From the NCBI GenBank assembly GCA_014642895.1, contig BMJD01000004.1:62001-126000 (forward strand): a DNA stretch of 64,000 nt. The letters run 5' to 3'. Below the pieces are notes generated by a model. The model saw nothing but the letters and a program-made list of their open reading frames with translations, made no database searches and had not been told where the DNA came from. A program made the translations under genes and the position numbers. Source of the DNA: Lentibacillus populi. GTDB taxonomy: Bacteria; Bacillota; Bacilli; Bacillales; Amphibacillaceae. Positions 46,403 to 55,198 of the stretch are shown here, one piece after another; the first letter of the stretch is position 1, and the number at the start of each line of letters is the position of its first letter.

Positions 46403-47578
46403 TTAAATCTCCGTTAAAAAACTTTTGCCGTACGCAGGCATTTTCACATCAAAGTTATCGGCAATAGTTGCCCCAATGTCGGCGAAGGTTTCCCGTAATG
46501 GCAATTGTTTTCCCTCGCTACTATTTGGATGATAAACAAGTAATGGGACATATTCGCGTGTATGGTCTGTTCCGTGGTGGATTGGGTCATTTCCGTGATC
46601 AGCAGTAATAATCAGCAAATCGTTATCAGTAAGTTTTTCCAATACTTCCGGAAGTCTTGCATCGTATGCTTCCAATGCTTTTCCATACCCGATTGGATCA
46701 CGCCTGTGACCATATTTTGCATCAAAGTCCACCAAGTTTAAAAAGCTGATACCGTTAAAATCTTTTTTCATCGATTCAACCAGTTTTGTCATCCCATCCT
46801 CGTTGTCTCTTGTCCGAATTGTCTCGGTAACCCCTTCACCATCATAAATATCAGAAATTTTCCCAAGCGCAATCACGTCATAGCCGCTATCCTTTAATTC
46901 GTTCATCACGGTACGGCCAAATGGTTTCAATGCGTAATCATGCCGATTGGAGGTCCGTTCAAATGCACCTGGTTTGCCAACAAATGGCCGGGCAATGACC
47001 CGCCCTACCATGTACCGTTCATCAAGGGTTAATTCGCGGGCGATTTCACAGATTTGATACAGTTCATCAAGTGGAACTACTTCTTCATGGGCGGCAATTT
47101 GTAATACGGAATCAGCTGACGTATAGACGATTAATGCACCGGTTTTCATATGCTCCTCACCAAGCTCATCAAGGATCGCGGTTCCTGATGCAGGTTTATT
47201 TCCAATAATTTTTCGTCCTGTTTTCGTTTCCAATTCGTTGATTAATTCAGGCGGAAATCCGTCGGGAAAAGTTCGAAAAGGCTGCTGAATGTTTAACCCC
47301 ATGATTTCCCAGTGACCGGTCATCGTGTCTTTACCATTCGATGCTTCCTGCATTTTGGTGTATGAGGCCATTGGCGATGCAGCTTTTTCTATCCCGTCAA
47401 TCTGTCTGATATTGCTAAGTCCTAATTTGCCCATATTCGGCATATCCAGCCCATTCATTTTCTCAGCAATATGACCTAATGTGTCGGCACCTGCATCACC
47501 AAATTTTTCTGCGTCTGGTGCTTCTCCGATTCCAACTGAGTCCATTACAATCAAAAATACGCGTTTAAATTTATCCAT
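46403..47578 (-). CDS. deoB: Phosphopentomutase
   Basis: 391 residues, alkaline-phosphatase superfamily with two bound metals. Interconverts (deoxy)ribose-1- and -5-phosphate, joining the phosphorylases beside it to the pentose pathway. Seen: [31 protein letters not shown] with the phospho-threonine, and [20 protein letters not shown]. The ATG at 47578 follows GGGAGG. Known as drm in Bacillus subtilis, where it follows xerD (ripX). Confidence 0.96.
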   Translation of the reverse strand: MDKFKRVFLIVMDSVGIGEAPDAEKFGDAGADTLGHIAEKMNGLDMPNMGKLGLSNIRQIDGIEKAASPMASYTKMQEASNGKDTMTGHWEIMGLNIQQPFRTFPDGFPPELINELETKTGRKIIGNKPASGTAILDELGEEHMKTGALIVYTSADSVLQIAAHEEVVPLDELYQICEIARELTLDERYMVGRVIARPFVGKPGAFERTSNRHDYALKPFGRTVMNELKDSGYDVIALGKISDIYDGEGVTETIRTRDNEDGMTKLVESMKKDFNGISFLNLVDFDAKYGHRRDPIGYGKALEAYDARLPEVLEKLTDNDLLIITADHGNDPIHHGTDHTREYVPLLVYHPNSSEGKQLPLRETFADIGATIADNFDVKMPAYGKSFLTEI

Positions 47579-47757
47579 TATAAAACCTCCCATAGTTATC
47601 TTTCCTATTTATGTCTATTCTACTACTTTAGAGTACCATTTAACTGTCCTATACGAGTTAAATTAAATTCCGAAATAGCCACGTCCAGCTCTAGCGCCCA
47701 GCGGCTAGTGGACTTCCTTCACCTCCGTACGATAAGTCAACATCGGTGAAAGAGGAA

Positions 47758-47796
47758 GTTCGGTTAAAATCGCAACGTCCTGTTGCAACACCGAAC
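47758..47796 (+). repeat. 39-nt nested hairpin module (inner stem GCAAC/GTTGC)
   Basis: GTTCGGT, TAAAATC, GCAAC, loop GTCCT, GTTGC, AAC, ACCGAAC. Outer 7-bp stem, inner 5-bp stem. Inner stem and loop are identical to those in the family A module at 3940-3978. Confidence 0.8.
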
Positions 47797-47854
47797 TGAC
47801 CTGCATCCTGCAGCCCCCAGCTCACCGTGTTTCCTTTATCTCCTGCGTAGGAAT

Positions 47855-47893
47855 GTTCGGTTAAAATCGCCGCTTTGCGCGGCAACACCGAAC
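47855..47893 (+). repeat. 39-nt nested hairpin module (inner stem GCCGC/GCGGC)
   Basis: GTTCGGT, TAAAATC, GCCGC, loop TTTGC, GCGGC, AAC, ACCGAAC. Same frame as the module 97 bases to the left, with the inner stem changed on both sides. Confidence 0.8.
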
Positions 47894-47989
47894 CACCCTG
47901 CATGGCAGGGCGCAGTCCATACGCCGCTAACCGGGCGCTTCCGCTTTTGCGTTTATGTTGTAGGATGTCAGACAACTGCTCGTAAAAAT

Positions 47990-48880
47990 TTATGCCCGTG
48001 GATGATAGGTTTTGTACACATCTTTCAATCTAGCTTTTGTTACATGTGTATAGATTTGTGTCGTGGAAATGTCCGCGTGCCCAAGCATTTCCTGTACTGA
48101 ACGTAAATCAGCCCCATTTTCCAATAAATGTGTGGCGAATGAATGCCGTAATGTATGGGGAGTTATTGTTTTCGTGATACCCGCATCCCTTGCTTCGGCC
48201 TTAAGGATTTTCCAAAACCCCTGCCGTGTCAGTGGTCTGCCATGCTGATTGACGAACAACGCATCCGTCCCATTCCGTTTTACCAACCTGCTGCGTGCGC
48301 GCTGTAAATAATCATCCACAGCTTCTTTCGCAATATTGCCAAGCGGTACAATTCTTTCCTTCGATCCTTTACCAAGGCATCTAAGAAAGCCCATTGTCAA
48401 ATGAAGATCAGTAACTTTAAGCGAAACTAATTCCGTTACCCTCAGTCCTGTTGCATACAATAATTCCAGCATTGCCTTATTCCGTATTTTCAATGGTGAA
48501 TTCCCGCTGACGGAAAGCAAAGCTTCTACATCCTTTGGAGAAAGGATATCCGGAAGTTTTCTTTCCAGCTTCGGTGTTTCAATATGTAAACTGGCATCAT
48601 GAGAAACTAGCTGTTCACCAATTAAAAAGCGATGCAATAATCGAATCGATGACAGGGTTCTGGCGATTGTCGCAGCGGATTTTCCGTTATCTTTTAACAT
48701 ATACAAAAATCCTGTAATATCGCTTCTTTGAACCATTTCCCACTTTGACCTTTGTGCGACTTTTTCAACGTAGTGAAGATAATGTTTCAAGTCCCGTCGA
48801 TATGATTTTAATGTATTGTCAGATAACCCGCGTTCAATTTGCAGATAATGAAAAAAATCTTCTAATTGAGACACCAGCAT
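47990..48880 (-). CDS. xerD: Site-specific tyrosine recombinase XerD
   Basis: 296 residues. N-terminal SAM-like domain (about 1-85) and catalytic domain with the Arg in [10 protein letters not shown], the Lys region [32 protein letters not shown] and [14 protein letters not shown] with the nucleophile tyrosine. With XerC it resolves chromosome dimers at dif. It lies between yqzK/fur and deoB, as ripX does in Bacillus subtilis. Confidence 0.95.
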   Translation of the reverse strand: MLVSQLEDFFHYLQIERGLSDNTLKSYRRDLKHYLHYVEKVAQRSKWEMVQRSDITGFLYMLKDNGKSAATIARTLSSIRLLHRFLIGEQLVSHDASLHIETPKLERKLPDILSPKDVEALLSVSGNSPLKIRNKAMLELLYATGLRVTELVSLKVTDLHLTMGFLRCLGKGSKERIVPLGNIAKEAVDDYLQRARSRLVKRNGTDALFVNQHGRPLTRQGFWKILKAEARDAGITKTITPHTLRHSFATHLLENGADLRSVQEMLGHADISTTQIYTHVTKARLKDVYKTYHPRA

Positions 48881-48885
48881 AGCTA

Positions 48886-49092
48886 TTACTCTCCTAATCG
48901 GAAAAATAAGTTCAAACGATCAACGAAACTTTGATCTGCCTTAAAGACTTTCACGGATGGACCTTCAGGCGAATCGTAACGATGCATTTGTTCATATTCG
49001 GTGTTCATAATCCGCAAACCGAAATAGAACAAAAACGTACAGGCAATGAAAATAACAAAAATTTTTATTGTATCCCATATCATCTGCTTCAC
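48886..49092 (-). CDS. yqzK: YqzK family protein (DUF4227), single-span membrane protein
   Basis: 68 residues with one N-terminal hydrophobic span (about 9-28, [20 protein letters not shown]) and a charged tail. Position between fur and xerD and size match Bacillus YqzK; function unknown. The start is GTG at 49092, nine bases after GGGG. Confidence 0.82.
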   Translation of the reverse strand: MKQMIWDTIKIFVIFIACTFLFYFGLRIMNTEYEQMHRYDSPEGPSVKVFKADQSFVDRLNLFFRLGE

Positions 49093-49449
49093 GTGGCATA
49101 TCCCCTTTTAAAATAGCTGCTTTATTTAAAAGATATGCCAAAAAAGAGGAACAATATACATACAAGCCTAAGAAAAACGTACATCTGCCTCATTATTTAA
49201 TGGGTCAGAAACCGGATTCGCAGAAAACAGTACGTAATCGATTTCAATTACAACATTACCTACTTTCAAAATACCCTATTTTCTTCGGTTTGTAAATCAG
49301 GAAGACTGACTGCAGTTCTGCACTTCAGAGTCAGCGGAATACTCTCCAGAATAATGAAACACTATTAAGCATTTCATTAGAAAAACCTGGCGACGACAGA
49401 GAATTGTATATAACGAGCTAGTTTACCTAACGAAATAGATAAAGCAAAA
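49093..49449. other. Intergenic region without recognised gene
   Basis: About 357 bases between yqzK and the yetF-like gene. The plus-strand frame at 49068-49295 lacks a ribosome binding site and family features. A short CTGACT/AGTCAG inverted repeat sits near 49304-49334. I see no repeat of family A or B. Confidence 0.45.
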
Positions 49450-50130
49450 TTAGTAAGAGCTTCCCATTCCCAAATCGATCGTCACCAAATGGTGGTCTTT
49501 GTCACGTACGGCTGCATAGAAAATAGTTTCCTGATCTGGATAACCGGCTAATTGTAATTCTTTTTTCAGCCATTGTTCGTCTTTATTAAGATATTTTAAA
49601 TTTCGATACTGAATCTTTCCTTCGACGATTACAGCTATCGGAATGCCTTGATAGTCGGTTTTCATCCCTAACTGGCCTGGTGTTACCGGCGCAGTCTCCC
49701 GTTTTGGGATAATACTAATCTCCCCACTCGTTTCAATAATGGCAAACTCAACAAGCGTTAAGTCTGGATAACCTTTTTCCCGGAGACTTGACAACACTCC
49801 AGCCAATGTAAAATGGGTCCGTTTTAAATTTTCCTTTATCAATTTTCCATGTTTAATTATCAAAGTAGGCTGACCGATGAAAATCTTATTCAGTGCATTG
49901 ATAAGCGTAAGTTTCGATAAAACAATATGCAGGACACCGATAACCATTACCCCGACAATTGCATAGCTGAATTTTTCGGTAACTAATGGTCCCATTGCCA
50001 GCGTAATGACAAAGAAAATACCTGTCAAATCGTGAGCAGTTAATTGGGCGAAAGCAGATTTTCCCATTAGCCGGATAACACCAATAGCTATGATGTATAA
50101 AATAATCGCCTTTCCGATAAATAAAAACAC
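49450..50130 (-). CDS. DUF421 membrane protein, YetF family
   Basis: 226 residues: three N-terminal membrane spans (about 3-85) and a soluble C-terminal DUF421/YetF domain (about 90-215, with QPTLIIKHGKLIKENLKRTH and LREKGYPDLTLVEFAIIETS). Several Bacillaceae paralogues exist (YetF, YkjA, YrbG, YdfS), and some act in spores. The order beside fur is not that of Bacillus subtilis. The exact function is not known. Confidence 0.85.
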   Translation of the reverse strand: MFLFIGKAIILYIIAIGVIRLMGKSAFAQLTAHDLTGIFFVITLAMGPLVTEKFSYAIVGVMVIGVLHIVLSKLTLINALNKIFIGQPTLIIKHGKLIKENLKRTHFTLAGVLSSLREKGYPDLTLVEFAIIETSGEISIIPKRETAPVTPGQLGMKTDYQGIPIAVIVEGKIQYRNLKYLNKDEQWLKKELQLAGYPDQETIFYAAVRDKDHHLVTIDLGMGSSY

Positions 50131-50254
50131 AAACTAACCCCTGCCTTCAAAACAGTCTCCAAAATTAGTATGTGTTAATTTTGCAGAAATATTGTTACAG
50201 AAAAATCCATTTATTTCCTAATAATATGAGGTCTTTTTGCCCCTGTAAACACAA

Positions 50255-50280
50255 AAAACCGCCCAATTATGGACAGTTTT
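50255..50280 (-). terminator. Terminator of fur
   Basis: On the minus strand AAAACTGTCC pairs with GGGCGGTTTT (two G-T wobbles) around ATAATT, followed by TTTGTGTTT. Two further hairpins (around 50305-50327 and 50334-50363) lie between it and the fur stop. Confidence 0.6.
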
Positions 50281-50382
50281 CCTTTCATTCCCTTTAACAT
50301 CTCCACATACATCTTTTATATGTATGTAGCGAATTTCCTGTAGTCATTTTTACCTACAGGAAAAAACCTTCAGGGTATCAAA

Positions 50383-50844
50383 TCATGTCGTTTTAACCGC
50401 AACTTTCTGACATTGCTTGCAAATACCATGAAATGTCAGGCGGTGGTCTTTTACTTGAAATCCCCAATCGTTCTCAACAATTTTCTCAACGTCTCCTAAT
50501 AGATCATCGACAATCTCTTCAACCGATCCACATTCGATACAGACAAGATGATGATGAAAATGCTCTGCTCCTTCTTTACGCAGATCATAACGGGAAACCC
50601 CATCACCGAAGTTTATTTTATCAACAATTTTCAATTCCGATAACAATTCTAATGTACGGTAAACAGTAGCTAGTCCGATTTCCGGCGCTTTTTCTTTTAC
50701 AAGTAAATAAATATCCTCGGCGCTAAGGTGGTCTTCCTCGCGTTCCAATAATACTCTAACCGTCGCTTCCCGTTGTGGAGTCAGCTTATAGCTTTGTGCA
50801 TGGAGCTGCTTTTTAATCCGTTCAATACGGTGTTCCATGGCCAT
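50383..50844 (-). CDS. fur: Ferric uptake regulator Fur
   Basis: 153 residues: winged-helix DNA-binding domain (about 15-85, LTPQREATVRVLLEREEDHL, then IGLATVYRTLELLSEL) and dimerisation/metal domain with HFHHHLVCIECG and a second CxxC (GICKQCQ), which hold the structural zinc. Represses iron-uptake genes when iron is bound. ATG 50844 follows GGAGGGG at 6-7 bases. Placing as Fur rather than PerR or Zur rests on its neighbours xerD and spoIIM. Confidence 0.9.
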   Translation of the reverse strand: MAMEHRIERIKKQLHAQSYKLTPQREATVRVLLEREEDHLSAEDIYLLVKEKAPEIGLATVYRTLELLSELKIVDKINFGDGVSRYDLRKEGAEHFHHHLVCIECGSVEEIVDDLLGDVEKIVENDWGFQVKDHRLTFHGICKQCQKVAVKTT

Positions 50845-50874
50845 GCGGATCCCCTCCCTCTTATCCCCATCTTC

Positions 50875-50919
50875 ATTATATGCATTGTGGAAACCAGTGT
50901 CAAAGTATAATTATTTTAA
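50875..50919 (-). promoter_or_regulatory. Consensus SigA promoter of fur with PerR/Fur-like box
   Basis: On the minus strand TTGACA (50903-50898), 17 bases and TATAAT (50880-50875) form a perfect consensus promoter 31 bases before the ATG. Directly upstream TTAAAATAATTATAC (50919-50905) agrees at 13 of 15 bases with the PerR box TTATAATNATTATAA. In Bacillus subtilis fur is under PerR control. Confidence 0.7.
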
Positions 50920-50956
50920 ATTACTTCCAACAATTAATATTATATAATAATAATTA

Positions 50957-51595
50957 TTATTTATAAAGTGACTTGATTAGAGCTTCCATCGCTTCGTTAC
51001 TAACAAAGGCTTCCATACCCGCTGCAACAATGGAGAGACCCAATAAAAGGGAAAAGATGGTAACATATTTGCCAAACGGCTGCAAAATCGGTCTGGACAA
51101 TTTATTGGTAAAAAGTTTGTTTAACAAGGTTAAAGAAAAAATCATCGACAAACTTCCGGCTGCAATGTAGATCGGGATAATGAGAAAGTTTTGCGGAGCA
51201 ATCGCGAGTGATGCAAGTGCCAATCCCTTTATCCCAAGCTGATTTACAATAAAACCTACCGAAAAGCCAACGACTAATCCTTTTAAAAATAATAAAATCC
51301 AAACAATTGGCAGTCCGATAACGGATAAACCTAATACAAACAAAAGCAATAAATATTTCGTATGGTAAAAAAAGCTTTCTTTTAAAATTTCCACATTTTC
51401 AATCTGTTCCTTATCCGTAATTTGTCCAAAAAAACGTTCTAAATAAAAAAACAAATCCTGTTTCTGAACAAAATGCATGCTGTTCACGATAATCGCACCA
51501 AAAATAACGCCGGTTAAAAACAAAATAATCATAAACAGGTATATTGCCGCATGTTCCTTTACGTGATTTACTGCCAGAGTTCTCTTTTGGTACAT
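50957..51595 (-). CDS. spoIIM: Stage II sporulation protein M
   Basis: 212 residues, near the 214 of Bacillus, with about five membrane spans. SpoIIM is the scaffold of the SpoIIDMP complex that drives septal peptidoglycan hydrolysis during engulfment. The block LFLKGLVVGFSVGFIVNQLG is typical. The ATG at 51595 follows GGAGG. Upstream of fur, same strand. Confidence 0.93.
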   Translation of the reverse strand: MYQKRTLAVNHVKEHAAIYLFMIILFLTGVIFGAIIVNSMHFVQKQDLFFYLERFFGQITDKEQIENVEILKESFFYHTKYLLLLFVLGLSVIGLPIVWILLFLKGLVVGFSVGFIVNQLGIKGLALASLAIAPQNFLIIPIYIAAGSLSMIFSLTLLNKLFTNKLSRPILQPFGKYVTIFSLLLGLSIVAAGMEAFVSNEAMEALIKSLYK

Positions 51596-51767
51596 CGGAA
51601 TCCTCCATTCAAATTCAAAGCTAAATAACATTTTGACACAGATCGTCTAAATCGCTTTTAAAAGATTATGTGTATAGTTAAAATCTATGAAGAATTCCTG
51701 TTAAAAATACCAAATTTACTTTTTCCATACGTATTTTTTATAGTTTTATTGTGGCAACTTGTTACGT

Positions 51768-52940
51768 TTATTCCGATTGGGCGATACTGCCATATCTTCC
51801 GCCACCGCCAGCATTGATCATCTGCCTCCCTTCTCGCATTTCGATAATAGCATTTGCTAGTTTATCCGGGACTATCTCTCGTAACTCTTCTAGTGTGGCA
51901 TGGTGAATCACATTCATTTCCGTTTGAAATCGATCTAACAGCTTTTGGAATGTTTTTGGACCGAGTTTCGGCAAATACTCTAACGGAACCTGATACAAAT
52001 AAAGCGGCCGTTCCCTCGTAACATTATCTGCGTCCGTTAATTCCTGTATACGGTCAAAAACACCATTGATAATTTTTTTCGAACCACAGCTTGGACATTG
52101 CTCCGTTTTATACGGTACTTTTGTCATACAATTGCTGCACACCGTTGTATGGTATTTACCCAATTGTGGATTCATCCCGAAATTTTTCGTTATTTTACGT
52201 CCATTCACTTCATGAAGTGCCCAATAAAATTCTGTAAACGAAGGCTCTTCCATCTGAATTTCCTGATACTCTCTCGCTATTTTTGCTAACGAGTGGGCAT
52301 CCGAATTAGAAACAAACGTATAATCATGTAATTCACTGATCTGATCGGCCATATCGGTATCTGAGCTTAAACCAAGTTCGATTCCATCGATAAGGTCTGG
52401 ATCAAATACTTCTTTTAGTGATTTGTGCACACCCTTCCCATACATGCTTTTAAACGGAGTAAATACATGAGCAGGGATAAAAATTCCTTCTAGTTCTTTC
52501 ACTTTATATTGCAGCTCTTTGGCGGTTCCATAGTAGCGCTGGGAACTCAATGTAATATTTTTCATTTTCGTAGTCAGCCATTCGGAAAACAATTCCATTT
52601 TCTGGAGCGTCGGAAAAAAACAGAGCACGTGAATCGGGCCTTTACAATTCTCATCATAGACCTCTATTTCCGATCCCAATAGCAATGTCACCTTTTCAAA
52701 CCGTACTCCTCCGTTATCCAGTTCAAAGGCAGCACCATTTTCGATTAGCTGCTTGATTTCCTGCTGCACAGCCGGGGCATGACTATCAATGACGCCAACC
52801 ATTTGAATTCCTTTATTTCTGCTCGCTTCTTTTAAGATATTCGTTAATGTTAATGTTTTAGCGCCAGTTATTTTTACTGGCTTATCATACATATCTCTGC
52901 CAATATGTATGTGCATATCAGCGAAATAGGATTGTAACAT
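51768..52940 (-). CDS. yqxK: EndoQ-type DNA endonuclease (YqxK), PHP fold
   Basis: 390 residues. A PHP metal-dependent phosphoesterase domain (about 1-225) has metal ligands in DMHIHIGR, VIDSHAP, GSEIEVYDE, IPAHVFTPF and SNSDAHS. Then come a four-cysteine zinc element (CSNC and CPSC) near 270-290 and a C-terminal helix-hairpin-helix region (LGPKTFQKLLDR). EndoQ proteins cut DNA 5' of deaminated bases such as hypoxanthine and uracil; activity is known for an archaeal and a Bacillus member. It ends three bases after nudF's strand neighbour, sharing an operon with nudF. Confidence 0.88.
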   Translation of the reverse strand: MLQSYFADMHIHIGRDMYDKPVKITGAKTLTLTNILKEASRNKGIQMVGVIDSHAPAVQQEIKQLIENGAAFELDNGGVRFEKVTLLLGSEIEVYDENCKGPIHVLCFFPTLQKMELFSEWLTTKMKNITLSSQRYYGTAKELQYKVKELEGIFIPAHVFTPFKSMYGKGVHKSLKEVFDPDLIDGIELGLSSDTDMADQISELHDYTFVSNSDAHSLAKIAREYQEIQMEEPSFTEFYWALHEVNGRKITKNFGMNPQLGKYHTTVCSNCMTKVPYKTEQCPSCGSKKIINGVFDRIQELTDADNVTRERPLYLYQVPLEYLPKLGPKTFQKLLDRFQTEMNVIHHATLEELREIVPDKLANAIIEMREGRQMINAGGGGRYGSIAQSE

Positions 52941-52943
52941 GGT

Positions 52944-53489
52944 TTACATCATCTCCAACATTTCTAGGTAAAGAATCGCATAATTTGTTTTCGCATCGTG
53001 AATCCGCTGTTCTTTTACATATTGTTTTGCTTCTTCTAATGTTAATTCTATTAATTCAACAAATTCATCCTCATCACCAGCCACCTTTTTTGTTAAGGGC
53101 TGCAGCTGATCGGTTAAGTACATATGCATTAGTTCATCGGCAAATCCCGGTGACGTATAGAAGGATGTAACAAACTTAAGCTGATTTGTTGTATAGCCTG
53201 TTTCCTCTTCCAGTTCCCGTACTGCAGTAACTTCCGGCTTTTCCCCTTGTTCCAGTTTACCAGCAGGGATTTCAATGAGAGATTTCTCAAGTGGTTTCCG
53301 ATATTGTTCAACAAAAATGATTTTCTTATCCTTCGTAATCGGAATAATGGCTACTGCACCCGGGTGTTTGATCAGCTCGCGTTTCGCCGTTTTCCCGTCC
53401 GGCAATGTCACCTCATCTACTTGCAATTTGACAACTTTACCATCGTATATCTTCTCGGTCCGAATTGTTTTTTCTTCAAATTTTTTCAT
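52944..53489 (-). CDS. nudF: ADP-ribose pyrophosphatase NudF (Nudix)
   Basis: 181 residues. The Nudix box is GKLEQGEKPEVTAVRELEEE followed by TG, and the FVEQYRKP segment before it is typical of ADP-ribose hydrolases. It splits ADP-ribose into AMP and ribose-5-phosphate. The ATG at 53489 follows GAGGT. The yqxK start lies three bases after its stop. Divergent from the aldo-keto reductase gene. Confidence 0.94.
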   Translation of the reverse strand: MKKFEEKTIRTEKIYDGKVVKLQVDEVTLPDGKTAKRELIKHPGAVAIIPITKDKKIIFVEQYRKPLEKSLIEIPAGKLEQGEKPEVTAVRELEEETGYTTNQLKFVTSFYTSPGFADELMHMYLTDQLQPLTKKVAGDEDEFVELIELTLEEAKQYVKEQRIHDAKTNYAILYLEMLEMM

Positions 53490-53541
53490 GATATCAACCT
53501 CATTTTTTATACTACTGTCCATTTTACCATAATTGAAAAGC

Positions 53542-53570
53542 TTGAGTTTACCGCAAGCTATTTTTACAAT
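53542..53570 (+). promoter_or_regulatory. SigA-type promoter of the aldo-keto reductase gene
   Basis: TTGAGT (53542-53547) and TACAAT (53565-53570) are 17 bases apart, 31 bases before the ATG at 53602. Their position also argues against the longer frame beginning at 53533. Confidence 0.55.
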
Positions 53571-53601
53571 AGGAATATATATTGGAAACGGAGGCAATGA
53601 A

Positions 53602-54522
53602 ATGCAGAAAAATCAACTTGGAAAATCGGATTTATTTATTTCACAGTTAACACTCGGATGTATGTCACTGGGAACGGATAAAAAACAAGCGCAGACGATT
53701 ATTGATCAAGCACTGAATGCTGGGATCAACCACCTGGATACTGCTGATCTGTATGATTTTGGCTTGAATGAGGAAATCGTTGGTCAGGCGATAAAAGATA
53801 AACGTGAGCAGGTCATTATCACGTCGAAGGTTGGCAATCATTTTAATCGTGACACAAAAGATTGGTTCTGGGATCCGTCCAAAGCACATATTATAGAAGG
53901 TTTGAAGGATAGTTTACAACGGTTAAAAACAGATTATATTGATTTTTACATGCTGCACGGCGGTACCATTGACGATCCGATTAATGAATCGATTGAGGCT
54001 TTTGAGGAGTTGAAAAAAGACGGGCTGATTCGTGCGTACGGAATTTCTTCTATTCGTCCTAATGTAATTCGGGAATATGTCAAACGTTCAAGCATTGATG
54101 CCGTAATGATGCAATATAGTATGCTCGATCGGCGACCGGAAGAGGAAATTTTGGATCTGCTCCAGCAAAATACTATCAGCGTTCTTGCCCGTGGGCCTTT
54201 GGCAAAAGGCATACTAAGCGACAATGGCGAAAAACAAATCGAGCGGAAATCACGCGAAGGCTATTTGGATTATACGTATGAGGAATTGGTCAAAGTTTAT
54301 GATGAAATAAAAGATGTGATCGGCGATAGTGCCTCCTTCAACACTGCAGCACTGCAATACGTGCTTCATCATCCAGCAGTTGCCAGTGCTGTGTTCGGGG
54401 CAAGCTCAGTAGAACAGCTTCGTGAAAATACCGCAATTAGTCAGGCTGCTCCATTACCAGAAGAAAAATATCAAGCATTACAAGCAGTTACGAAACCCAT
54501 GCAGTATACGAATCACCGGTAA
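53602..54522 (+). CDS. yqkF: Aldo/keto reductase YqkF
   Basis: 306 residues, the length of Bacillus YqkF. NADPH-dependent (beta/alpha)8 reductase with the catalytic set in DTADLYDFGLNEE (Asp, Tyr), ITSKVG (Lys) and YMLHGGT (His). Physiological substrate unknown. GGAGG lies 7 bases before the ATG at 53602. It stands divergent to nudF, as in Bacillus subtilis. Confidence 0.93.
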   Translation: MQKNQLGKSDLFISQLTLGCMSLGTDKKQAQTIIDQALNAGINHLDTADLYDFGLNEEIVGQAIKDKREQVIITSKVGNHFNRDTKDWFWDPSKAHIIEGLKDSLQRLKTDYIDFYMLHGGTIDDPINESIEAFEELKKDGLIRAYGISSIRPNVIREYVKRSSIDAVMMQYSMLDRRPEEEILDLLQQNTISVLARGPLAKGILSDNGEKQIERKSREGYLDYTYEELVKVYDEIKDVIGDSASFNTAALQYVLHHPAVASAVFGASSVEQLRENTAISQAAPLPEEKYQALQAVTKPMQYTNHR

Positions 54523-54527
54523 TAAAT

Positions 54528-54554
54528 CAGGATCGCCATGGTATGGCGATCCTG
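54528..54554 (+). terminator. Hairpin after yqkF, probable terminator
   Basis: A perfect 11-bp stem, CAGGATCGCCA with TGGCGATCCTG, six bases after the stop. The T-run after it is weak (GAATTTC). Confidence 0.5.
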
Positions 54555-54658
54555 GAATTTCACCGGTCTTGATTTCAAAGTGCCATGGTACGACTCTTAA
54601 AATGTCGTCCATTTTCATCATAAAGCTTTGGACAACTTAAGGATCAATAGCTTTTATA

Positions 54659-55142
54659 CTATTTTCCTGGCTCAATCAAATCCGTATCGGCCGGTGTATA
54701 ACCTAACTGCCGACTCATGGAGACAATTTGCCCTTTGTGGTGAAACTCGTGGGTAATGACGTGTGTGTAAAGCCAGAGAGGTGTTAAATCATCAGCTTCC
54801 TCTTGCCACGGAACAGGACCAGTAATCGCAATTTCCCACCGGCCTTCAAACTCCCTAAGAAACTCTTCAACAAGATTGTCTACCTCGTTAAAAACCTTGC
54901 GCATCTCCTGCACGTTACTTACTCGATCAGGAGTTGCCAGAGAAATTCCTTTCTTAAGTCCGAAATTCCCAAGCCAAGACTGATAACATTCGGCACACGT
55001 GCACATGAAGGTTTCGGATGGAACCCCAGCCAAATTTGTCAAGTTCGAAAATATAATCTTCTATTGCTAATGATTCACAATAATGAAATAAGTTCTCTCT
55101 GGTCAAACGTATCCAGTCATACTGTTTCTTTAATACATTCAT
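54659..55142 (-). pseudogene. DinB/YfiT-like metal-binding protein, frameshifted
   Basis: DinB-superfamily four-helix protein split in two frames. The first (55142 down) gives MNVLKKQYDWIRLTRENLFH and FGWGSIRNLHVHV; the second gives AECYQSWLGNFGLKKGISLA and the histidine motif THVITHEFHHKGQIVSMSR. Dropping one base near 54995 (GTGTGCCGAATG on the minus strand) joins HVHV to AECYQSW in about 160 residues, the family length. Metal-binding histidines remain. Recent mutation or read error. Confidence 0.8.
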
Positions 55143-55198
55143 AGGTTTTTCACACTCCTGAATGAAGGCTGATTTCTTCAGTTCAACTAACCGTAACT

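Larger units (their letters stand above)
47678..47951 (-). repeat. Family B repeat, copy with two hairpin modules
   Basis: About 275 bases between deoB and xerD. It has the scaffold of the 38194-38392 copy (GCCACGTCCAGCTC, TAGTGGACTTCCTTCACCTC, ACGATAAGTCAACATCGG, CAGCTCACCGTGTTTCC, CGCCGCTAACCGGGCGCTTC), interrupted by extra sequence at two places, each holding a 39-nt module. The ORFs at 47691-47975 and 47783-48100 are by-products. Confidence 0.82.

Noticed and set aside
47691-48100. Two ORFs over the family B repeat beside xerD
   Set aside because: Both run through repeat sequence that is shared non-coding DNA, and one overlaps the xerD 3' end.
49304-49334. Hairpin CTGACT/AGTCAG between yqzK and yetF-like gene as terminator
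   Set aside because: Short stem without a T-run and not next to a gene end on either strand.
53533-53601. Longer start for yqkF at 53533
   Set aside because: It would begin upstream of the promoter -35/-10 pair, while ATG 53602 has a perfect GGAGG and gives the family length.
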